DNA from: a virus
Direction: 5' to 3' (one strand)
IMG/VR virus record: IMGVR_UViG_3300047554_000329
Coordinates: 28,925-92,924 of that record
DNA: 64,000 bases
The translations under genes and the position numbers were made by a program. Below the pieces are notes generated by a model that had not been told where the DNA came from, did no database searches, and was given only the letters and a program-made list of their open reading frames with translations. The number at the start of each line of letters is the position of its first letter. Positions within the stretch are counted from its first letter, which is position 1. Of this stretch, positions 58,399 to 63,682 are shown in pieces.

Positions 58399-59052
58399 CT
58401 CATACTTGCTAGGATTTGGAAACATTTCTTCTAGCAAATTACTAAGCTCATTAAATGTTTCGTCATTGCTAGACAGAAATGGCAGGTCACTTTTCATATC
58501 GCCAAGACCTGTTCCACTAAATACTTTAACATCATCGTGCTGTGTGCCACCTACGTTATGGATATTGCCATACGCTGACCGCCAAAGAGCAGGTAGTCTA
58601 AGAATATTAAAAAGCTTTTTCTTGTTCATAACCATAGGAGCGTGAACCTCATAGCTATAGATTGGTCCATCCTGAATGTGGCTGACTACACTTAGGGTGT
58701 CAACCAGCATTTCTCTGTATGCTGGACTAGTCTTAACAAGGTCTATATGGTCTTGTAGCAGCCCACGGTGGTATGGCTGGATTGATTCTACTGGCTTCAT
58801 AATAAAGAAGTCGTCGTTCATAAGAATAAAATCGCTAGAAATCTCATATTTTCTACAGGCTACGTTAAGATTGTTCCTAGCATTATCAAACTTTAAGCCG
58901 TTTTGCTTTGTTCTGATAAAGTTTCCTGTGTACCAGTCTGGCTTTCCACCAACTACCCAAATGTTGTCGTGTGGTAGATTAGCAACAGCAGACCTAATAG
59001 AGTATCTTAATTCTTCGTTGTCTCCGTCTCTACAGATGTAAACTAAATCCAT
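58390..59052 (-). CDS. Stealth-like sugar-phosphate transferase
   Basis: The 220-residue protein begins DLVYICRDGDNEELRYSIRS and has FILMNDDFFIMKPVES near residue 75, the conserved CR2 motif of Stealth proteins, hexose-1-phosphate transferases that make phosphoglycans. Further matches are NVGGTQHDDVKVFSGTG and an early WVVGGKPDWY. It lacks part of the family's usual length (over 300 residues), so it is a minimal version. It may add sugar phosphate to a host or virion glycan. Its stop lies within the tRNA-Arg 3' end on the opposite strand. Confidence 0.72.
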   Translation of the reverse strand: MDLVYICRDGDNEELRYSIRSAVANLPHDNIWVVGGKPDWYTGNFIRTKQNGLKFDNARNNLNVACRKYEISSDFILMNDDFFIMKPVESIQPYHRGLLQDHIDLVKTSPAYREMLVDTLSVVSHIQDGPIYSYEVHAPMVMNKKKLFNILRLPALWRSAYGNIHNVGGTQHDDVKVFSGTGLGDMKSDLPFLSSNDETFNELSNLLEEMFPNPSKYEHP

Positions 59053-59189
59053 TATTCAGCCAATCGTTCATATGCCCAGCCAAGGACAGCAGCAGCTACC
59101 TCGTCGTTCTCCAGGTCTTTTTCCATTATGAGTTCTCTAAGTTTTGCAAAGAAAACATATCTTGGGTCCGATTCATTAATCTCGTCCAT
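59052..59189 (-). CDS. Small acidic protein, leaderless, upstream of Stealth gene
   Basis: ATG at 59189 gives a 45-residue protein (MDEINESDPRYVFFAKLREL... type helix). A TATAAT box on the minus strand ends 7 nt before this ATG, so it is leaderless; the ATG at 59192 is too close to the box. Its stop overlaps the Stealth start by 1 nt. Function unknown; acidic helices suggest a partner or leader for the transferase. Confidence 0.62.
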   Translation of the reverse strand: MDEINESDPRYVFFAKLRELIMEKDLENDEVAAAVLGWAYERLAE

Positions 59190-59195
59190 CATATA

Positions 59196-59237
59196 ATTAT
59201 AGCAAATGTTTGCATTTCCTGCTCTATCTGGTATAAT
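59196..59237. promoter_or_regulatory. Divergent leaderless promoters with palindrome
   Basis: Minus-strand TGCTATAAT occupies 59204-59196 and plus-strand TGGTATAAT occupies 59229-59237. Between them is GCAAATGTTTGC (59202-59213), arms GCAAA/TTTGC, a possible operator. Confidence 0.6.
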
Positions 59238-59243
59238 GGATAG

Positions 59244-59381
59244 ATGGAAGAAATTAAAGCACTCTTGGCTGAGTGGGAAGCAGAAGGTACAGCATCTGGT
59301 GCTGGTGTCGAAAAGGCGTATCGCATTCTAGAACTACTAGCAGCCAAGGTAGAACAGTTGGATGCCCAGCTTAACGGATAA
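59244..59381 (+). CDS. Small acidic helical protein, leaderless
   Basis: The 45-residue protein (MEEIKALLAEWEAEG, then a Leu/Ala helix) begins 7 nt after TATAAT without a ribosome binding site. It mirrors the divergent minus-strand small protein in size. It overlaps the next frame by 20 nt. No motif recognised. Confidence 0.62.
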   Translation: MEEIKALLAEWEAEGTASGAGVEKAYRILELLAAKVEQLDAQLNG

Positions 59382-59538
59382 GTATCGTTATCAAATTTTC
59401 CCAGAAAGAGTTTATCTCATTAGGGATAGTTTTGGCAATGTTATTGAAGTTACTGGACAACAAATAGTAGAAAGTTTAGGCAATGGACAGAAAGACAAAG
59501 AGACAGAACGACAGGCTTCTGAACTCAATCAAGCGTAA
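59362..59538 (+). CDS. Small hypothetical protein
   Basis: The 58-residue frame has a beta N-terminus (YRYQIFPERVYLIRDSFGN) and a charged C-terminal tail (KDKETERQ). It overlaps the preceding gene by 20 nt and the next by 56 nt in other frames. No ribosome binding site is obvious. Moderate confidence only. Confidence 0.45.
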   Translation: MPSLTDKYRYQIFPERVYLIRDSFGNVIEVTGQQIVESLGNGQKDKETERQASELNQA

Positions 59539-59668
59539 GGCTAAGAAAGATATGGAGAACTGGATGTTGGCTCTCCCAGAACTGCCAAGTGAAGGCGAAG
59601 TAAAGGCTTTCCAGGCTGGATACATTGCAGGTGTTAGTAGAGGTTCGATTGAAAATGAGAGAGTTTAA
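59483..59668 (+). CDS. Small basic protein
   Basis: The 61-residue protein begins with a basic helix (DRKTKRQNDRLLNSIKRKAK) and ends with a QAGYIAGVSRG motif seen in related small proteins of this phage. It overlaps both neighbours. It may bind nucleic acid or an acidic partner; function unknown. Confidence 0.5.
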   Translation: MDRKTKRQNDRLLNSIKRKAKKDMENWMLALPELPSEGEVKAFQAGYIAGVSRGSIENERV

Positions 59669-59834
59669 CGAGCCATATTACAATGGCAACGGCTGTGTCT
59701 GTTGCGAGGCTCCAGAAGGGGTCGTAGAGTACCGTGAAAGGCTGCTAGAGGCTCTTAAACAAGAGCAGGAGCGTTCTAGGCTAGGCTTTATTCAATATAA
59801 GACTTTGGAAAGGATTGTCAATGAGACTCGTTGA
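59655..59834 (+). CDS. Small Cys-containing protein
   Basis: ATG 59655 gives 59 residues with GNGCVCCEAPEG near 19-25, a dense Cys cluster that could bind metal, followed by a long charged helix (EYRERLLEALKQEQERSR). It overlaps the previous gene by 14 nt. Function unknown. Confidence 0.5.
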   Translation: MREFNEPYYNGNGCVCCEAPEGVVEYRERLLEALKQEQERSRLGFIQYKTLERIVNETR

Positions 59835-59949
59835 GGGAACTCTAGCCATTGCTGGTATATTAGTTTTAGCTTTTATTACTTGGCTGGTTGAGAGATACAA
59901 AAAAGATAAGTGGGATGACCTAGATTTCTACGATGGTGAGGAATCTTAA
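59821..59949 (+). CDS. Single-helix membrane peptide
   Basis: The 42-residue protein has one membrane helix (TLAIAGILVLAFITWLV) flanked by charged residues and ends acidic (DLDFYDGEES). It overlaps both neighbours. Such peptides may tune membrane proteins, but no function is shown. Confidence 0.55.
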   Translation: MRLVEGTLAIAGILVLAFITWLVERYKKDKWDDLDFYDGEES

Positions 59950-60023
59950 TGTGTTCTAAGTGTGATTTAGACTCAGAGCAGTCGGTGGTGTATGAATTAG
60001 ATAGGCTGGAAGAACTTGGCTAG
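59949..60023 (+). CDS. 24-residue Cys microprotein
   Basis: MCSKCDLDSEQ followed by a short acidic helix fills the frame exactly between the membrane peptide and the nucleotidyltransferase (TAATG and TTGGCTAG overlaps). CxxC could bind zinc. The tight 1- and 8-nt overlaps suggest it is translated. Confidence 0.45.
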   Translation: MCSKCDLDSEQSVVYELDRLEELG

Positions 60024-60447
60024 GATTGTTTTAGTTACAGGAGGTTTTGACCCAGTACACTCTGGACATATTAACTATATTAGGAGTGCTAAAGAGCTGG
60101 GAGATAAGCTGTTCATTGGTCTTAATTCTGATGCCTGGCTAACTCGTAAAAAGGGTAAGCCATTTATGCCATTCTATGAGCGTGAGGCTGTGCTAGACAG
60201 CATTAAGGGCGTTGATGGAGTATTTGGATTTGACGACTCCGATGGCTCTGCTAAAGATGCTATCAATGCTATGCTTAATCACTTCAAGAATGACCACATT
60301 ATCTTTGCTAACGGTGGAGATAGAACAAGCATAAACATTCCAGAGATGGACATAGAATCTGACAGGCTATCGTTTGAGTTTGGTGTTGGTGGATTCTACA
60401 AAGCTAACAGTTCTAGTTGGCTTCTGAACGATTGGAAGAAAGATTAA
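60016..60447 (+). CDS. Nucleotidyltransferase (cytidylyltransferase-like)
   Basis: The 143-residue protein has the HxGH-type start IVLVTGGFDPVHSGHINYI and a further LFIGLNSDAWLTRKKGKPF, matching the HldE/TagD nucleotidyltransferase fold that activates sugars or alcohol phosphates with CTP or ATP. The second half has FANGGDRTSINIPE. Start TTG 60016 lies in the preceding microprotein. It could activate a sugar 1-phosphate for the glycosyltransferases; its exact substrate is open. Confidence 0.75.
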   Translation: MARIVLVTGGFDPVHSGHINYIRSAKELGDKLFIGLNSDAWLTRKKGKPFMPFYEREAVLDSIKGVDGVFGFDDSDGSAKDAINAMLNHFKNDHIIFANGGDRTSINIPEMDIESDRLSFEFGVGGFYKANSSSWLLNDWKKD

Positions 60448-61162
60448 ATTAGTTGCCTTTGACTTGGATGGTACACTTACAGAATCCAAGCAACCGATAG
60501 ACAATAAGACTGCTAGGTTTCTAACCAGTCTTGCTAATGATTATGAGATAGCCATTGTTACTGGCGGTACAATGGAGCAGATTAAAACACAGGTATTAGA
60601 TAGACTGCCAGACTGGGTGCAAAGCAAGATGCATCTAATGCCCTGCTCAGGTGCTGAGTACTTTAGGTTTGGAGATACACTCTATCGTAAGTTTATCTCA
60701 AAGCAAGAGAGGGCAGTCATGGTTCCGATGGTCACTGGACTACTAAAACAGATGGGGTATTGGATTGAGAACCCTGCAGGAGACATCATAGAAGACAGGG
60801 GCTCACAGATAACAATCTCAGCACTGGGACAAAAAGCAAAGCCAAAGGATAAAGAAGAGTGGGACCCATACGGAAATAAGCGTAGAGAGATTAGGGATGC
60901 TGTCAAAGCAATGTACCCAGACTATAGCGTTAGAGTTGGTGGACTAACTAGCGTAGACATTTCAATGCCTGGGATTGATAAAGAGTTTGCAATCAAAGAG
61001 CTTCTTGAATGGAATCAGTTTGAGCCATCAGATGTTCTTTATGTTGGGGATAAGTTTAGACCAGGAGAGAATGACTATCCTGCTCTACTAGTTGGAGTCA
61101 CCTGTCTAAGAGTAACAAGTTATACAGACACACCTAGGGTTGTTGGCAAGTATCTTGGCTAA
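60443..61162 (+). CDS. HAD-type phosphomannomutase-like enzyme with ATT start
   Basis: The catalytic HAD motif AFDLDGTLTESKQP stands at the very N-terminus. TTG 60464 falls inside it, and the nearest usable upstream codon is ATT 60443 (or ATT 60431), so ATT is probably the start, overlapping the previous stop (GATTAA). The 239-residue protein also has IAIVTGGTMEQIK and the final motif YVGDKFRPGENDYPALLVG, like eukaryotic-type phosphomannomutases and sucrose-phosphatase relatives. It may interconvert mannose-6- and mannose-1-phosphate. Confidence 0.75.
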   Translation: MKLVAFDLDGTLTESKQPIDNKTARFLTSLANDYEIAIVTGGTMEQIKTQVLDRLPDWVQSKMHLMPCSGAEYFRFGDTLYRKFISKQERAVMVPMVTGLLKQMGYWIENPAGDIIEDRGSQITISALGQKAKPKDKEEWDPYGNKRREIRDAVKAMYPDYSVRVGGLTSVDISMPGIDKEFAIKELLEWNQFEPSDVLYVGDKFRPGENDYPALLVGVTCLRVTSYTDTPRVVGKYLG

Positions 61163-61262
61163 GTTTGGTTGGTGTATGACAGGGCATCACAAGGACTGTA
61201 TCGTAATAACTTCTTGGAAAATAGAATGCTCTTGTGATTGTCATAAATCTGTGATAGAATAG
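61155..61262 (+). CDS. Small Cys/His-rich zinc protein
   Basis: The 35-residue frame begins at TTG 61155, overlapping the previous stop, and reads GWCMTGHHKDC then CSCDCHKS. A CxxxHHxxC plus CxCxCH set is a credible zinc site and resembles tiny actinophage proteins. Very short; the start could also be ATG 61176. Confidence 0.55.
   Translation: MAKFGWCMTGHHKDCIVITSWKIECSCDCHKSVIE
61232..61260 (+). promoter_or_regulatory. Promoter TTGTGA-17-TGATAGAAT
   Basis: TTGTGA (61232-61237) and TAGAAT (61255-61260, preceded by TGA) are spaced 17 nt within the end of the small zinc gene. The leader then passes a terminator-like hairpin before the next gene. Confidence 0.55.
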
Positions 61263-61270
61263 ATACCTAA

Positions 61271-61309
61271 CCACGCTGGTTGATTAAGTTCCTGGCGTGG
61301 TTTCTTTTT
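61271..61309 (+). terminator. Terminator-like hairpin in the leader of a zinc-ribbon gene
   Basis: CCACGC (61271-61276) pairs with GCGTGG and is followed by TTTCTTTTT. The GGAGGG site of the next gene follows the T-run directly, so it may be a terminator of the upstream operon and also an attenuator. Confidence 0.65.
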
Positions 61310-61319
61310 GGAGGGCAGT

Positions 61320-61529
61320 ATGAAGTGTAACAAATGTAATACAGAAATGACCCCATTCGTATATGGATTTCCATCTGGGGAACTATTTGACCTAGCAGAC
61401 GCTGGAAAGGTAATCCTTGGTGGCTGTAGTGTTGGTGAGTATCAGCCTACCCATTACTGTAATGTATGCCAAGAACAATATCCATCTAATGAGACAGAGT
61501 ACTTGGGCTACGATGAGCTTGGTGTTTAG
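61320..61529 (+). CDS. Zinc-ribbon protein
   Basis: ATG 61320, 4 nt after GGAGGG (61310-61315), gives 69 residues. CNKCNTEM near the start and CSVGEY / CNVCQEQYPS near residues 39-55 form two Cys pairs. The middle is acidic/hydrophobic. Likely a structural zinc site; role unknown. Its stop overlaps the stop of the opposite-strand small gene. Confidence 0.65.
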   Translation: MKCNKCNTEMTPFVYGFPSGELFDLADAGKVILGGCSVGEYQPTHYCNVCQEQYPSNETEYLGYDELGV

Positions 61530-61636
61530 AGGCTAACGAGTCTACGCTTTGTAGGGTCAAACATCTTTGGGTGTTTCTTAGATGCCTTACCGTTATTGCG
61601 GTTGCTGTTGCGAACGTTGGTTTTCTTTGCTGCCAT
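61526..61636 (-). CDS. Small basic protein, leaderless
   Basis: The 36-residue frame (MAAKKTNVRNSNRNNG..., basic C-terminus KRRLVSL) is preceded by TATAAT on the minus strand ending 7 nt before the ATG at 61636, with no ribosome binding site. Stops of this gene and the + gene overlap. A strongly basic peptide of this type may bind nucleic acid. Confidence 0.6.
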   Translation of the reverse strand: MAAKKTNVRNSNRNNGKASKKHPKMFDPTKRRLVSL

Positions 61637-61642
61637 ACCTAT

Positions 61643-61648
61643 ATTATA
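61643..61648 (-). promoter_or_regulatory. -10 box (TATAAT), leaderless, minus strand
   Basis: The box ends at 61643, 7 nt before the A of the start codon at 61636. No -35 consensus is evident. Confidence 0.6.
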
Positions 61649-61680
61649 CACTAAAAGAATTCACTTCGATTCATAATGTT

Positions 61681-61713
61681 GTTAACCTAATTAACAGATA
61701 GTGAAGTTATAAT
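61681..61713 (+). promoter_or_regulatory. pstS promoter with palindrome overlapping -35
   Basis: GTTAACCTAATTAAC (61681-61695) has arms GTTAA/TTAAC and resembles actinobacterial Pho-box units (GTTAACC versus GTTCACC). It overlaps the -35 region of a TATAAT box at 61708-61713. Confidence 0.5.
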
Positions 61714-61737
61714 TAAAGTATTGCTAAGGAGGCAATT

Positions 61738-62739
61738 ATGAAAAAACTACTAACTATCGCAGTAAGTGCAACACTAGCCATAGGAGTCATTACTCCTGCC
61801 CACGCAGAGACAACTGTGTCTGGCACTGGCTCTTCATATGTAAATAATCTAATGCAGAACTGTAAAGACGGTGCTGTAAGAGCAAACTATGTGGCATCTG
61901 GTTCAGGTGCTGGAAAAACACAGTTCGCTTCTGGCACGGTAGACTTTGGTGCTACCGATGCTCCATATCTACCAACAGACATAAAGCCAGACTTTCCATT
62001 TGGATATGTTCCAATTGCAGGTGGTCCAGTTGCTATTGTGTATAATGTCGAAGGCGTACGCTCACTAAGGCTGACAAGCAAAGTTATCTCTGATATCTAT
62101 CTTGGCAAGATTACCAAGTGGAACGCTAAGGCTATTGCTGACATCAACAAGGGAGTCAAGCTTCCTAATACAAAGATTAATCCTGTCTATAGAGGCGATT
62201 CTTCTGGCACATCAGCAAACTTTACAACCTACCTAGCACAGACCGTTAAAGGTTCTGGCTGGGTCAAGGACTCAACATCATTCATGCTTGCTAACAAAGT
62301 TGTTGGAACTGCTGGGGTAAAAAGTGTTGGTCTAGCAACTGTAGTAAGACAGACACCAGGCTCAATCGGATACCTTGACTTGGGAGATGCTGTCGCTCAG
62401 AAGCTATCTTATGCATACCTGCAGAACGCTCTTGGGTCATTCGTAAAGCCAACAGTAATAAACTCTGCAACCTTTATCGCTGCTCAGACAGTGACTTCAG
62501 ATGGGCTGGTCAAGTTTGACTACAACAAGAAGGTACGTGGTGGATATAACCTATCGTTGGTTTCATATGCTATCGTGTCACTAAAGAAGTCACTAGACAG
62601 TGCTGCTGTTAAGACATTCTTTAACTATCTTGTTAACAGCTGTGTTCCTGCTAACGGAGTTCGACTAGGATATGCTCCTATCTCTAATGCGGTAAAAGCA
62701 TACGCTAGAAAGACTATCAATCTTATTGGCACAAAGTAA
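61738..62739 (+). CDS. pstS: Secreted phosphate-binding protein PstS
   Basis: The 333-residue protein starts MKKLLTIAVSATLAIGVITP, a Sec signal peptide probably cleaved after AHA; no lipobox is present, so it may be secreted or wall-associated rather than lipid-anchored. The mature protein has VSGTGSSYVNNLM, NYVASGSGAGKTQFASGTVD and YRGDSSGTSANF, ligands of the phosphate site. It would raise phosphate uptake by the host Pst transporter for phage DNA synthesis, as known for cyanophage pstS. AAGGAGG (61726-61732) precedes it, and no pstC/A/B follow in the window. Confidence 0.9.
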   Translation: MKKLLTIAVSATLAIGVITPAHAETTVSGTGSSYVNNLMQNCKDGAVRANYVASGSGAGKTQFASGTVDFGATDAPYLPTDIKPDFPFGYVPIAGGPVAIVYNVEGVRSLRLTSKVISDIYLGKITKWNAKAIADINKGVKLPNTKINPVYRGDSSGTSANFTTYLAQTVKGSGWVKDSTSFMLANKVVGTAGVKSVGLATVVRQTPGSIGYLDLGDAVAQKLSYAYLQNALGSFVKPTVINSATFIAAQTVTSDGLVKFDYNKKVRGGYNLSLVSYAIVSLKKSLDSAAVKTFFNYLVNSCVPANGVRLGYAPISNAVKAYARKTINLIGTK

Positions 62740-62752
62740 GCTCGGCGGAATA

Positions 62753-62784
62753 GGGGGAGGCTAGTCCTCCCTCTTTTTCTTTTC
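62753..62784 (+). terminator. Terminator after pstS
   Basis: The stem GGGAGG/CCTCCC (62755-62760, 62766-62771), extended by flanking pairs, is followed by TTTTTCTTTT. Confidence 0.8.
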
Positions 62785-62808
62785 GGCGGAAAATAGAGGA
62801 ACCAATGC

Positions 62809-62837
62809 TTGACAAGCAAGCAAGTAACCCTTATAAT
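62809..62837 (+). promoter_or_regulatory. Consensus promoter TTGACA-17-TATAAT
   Basis: TTGACA (62809-62814) and TATAAT (62832-62837) are spaced 17 nt. Transcription should start near 62844, about 28 nt before ATG 62872. Confidence 0.85.
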
Positions 62838-62871
62838 AGATATACAAGGTCCATTAAACGAGAGAGAACGA

Positions 62872-63360
62872 ATGCAAACCTTTTTACCTTATAAAGACTT
62901 CGACAAGTCTGCACAAGCCCTAGACAGCAAACGACTTAACAAACAGATTCTAGAGTGCTACCAAATTCTTAATGTATTGTCTAACAAAGACCCACGAGCT
63001 GGATGGCGTAACCACCCTGCTGTAAAGATGTGGCGTGGCTTTGAACACCTACTACTTGACTACACTATGTCTATGGTTAAAGAAGCAAATGTTCGTGGTA
63101 TTAAGACTGACAAGAACATGAGCAATCTTATGGACCTTATTAACACCTATGGTATTGACTGGGGATTTGACATTCCTGCCTGGTATGAGAATGACCTTAC
63201 CATGAAGCGTCTTACCACTACACACAAAGCAAACCTATACAAGAAAGACCCAGTATACTACTACGACTTCTTTAGCTCGCTAGCAGACAGCAACCCTTGT
63301 TGCCCTAACCGTAAAGAACCGTGCAAGTATTACTGGGTGGCACATGAGGAGGCAGCATGA
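62872..63360 (+). CDS. MSMEG_6728-like DNA glycosylase (pyrimidine-dimer excision family)
   Basis: The frame is open from 62809, but the promoter sits inside that longer frame, so ATG 62872 (162 residues) is the start. MQTFLPYKDFDKSAQALDSK and RLNKQILECYQILN match the MSMEG_6728-like family, relatives of T4 endonuclease V (Pyr_excise). Such enzymes cut at UV-damaged pyrimidines. The end has CCPNRKEPCKYYW, a Cys cluster that may bind a metal. A sunlit aquatic habitat would favour UV repair (inference). Confidence 0.75.
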   Translation: MQTFLPYKDFDKSAQALDSKRLNKQILECYQILNVLSNKDPRAGWRNHPAVKMWRGFEHLLLDYTMSMVKEANVRGIKTDKNMSNLMDLINTYGIDWGFDIPAWYENDLTMKRLTTTHKANLYKKDPVYYYDFFSSLADSNPCCPNRKEPCKYYWVAHEEAA

Positions 63361-63452
63361 CATTTTTGTGGGGTATGGCAGCAGGTATGGTATTAGCCTC
63401 TGCATTAAACCTATTATTTAAATACCTTGACTATCGTAAGGAAAACAAGTGA
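63357..63452 (+). CDS. Small membrane peptide
   Basis: The 31-residue frame (MTFLWGMAAGMVLASALNLL then YRKENK) is a single membrane helix with a basic tail, overlapping its neighbours by 4 nt on each side (ATGA, GTGA). Its compact fit supports translation; no function is known. Confidence 0.55.
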   Translation: MTFLWGMAAGMVLASALNLLFKYLDYRKENK

Positions 63453-63682
63453 AGCTACCTAACATATTTAAATGGCGTGTACGCCTCGTACAGCAAGGCT
63501 ATGACCTGGGATGGAAGCATGGCTACGAAGCAGGTATGGATGAACAACACAAACAGATTATAGATAAACTTAATCAGCTTATTCATGACGTTGATTGGCT
63601 CAAGGAAGACCCATATACTCGTAAAGAATTGATTGAAGTAATCAAGCAACACAGGTCAGACAAAGAGCCTGTTGGATGGTAA
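63449..63682 (+). CDS. Small GYxxG-type protein
   Basis: Start GTG 63449, 77 residues. RLVQQGYDLGWKHGYEAGMD carries the Gly-Tyr repeat shared with the protein at 56424, between a basic N-terminus and a charged C-terminal helix. It overlaps the next frame by 7 nt. Function unknown. Confidence 0.6.
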   Translation: MKLPNIFKWRVRLVQQGYDLGWKHGYEAGMDEQHKQIIDKLNQLIHDVDWLKEDPYTRKELIEVIKQHRSDKEPVGW

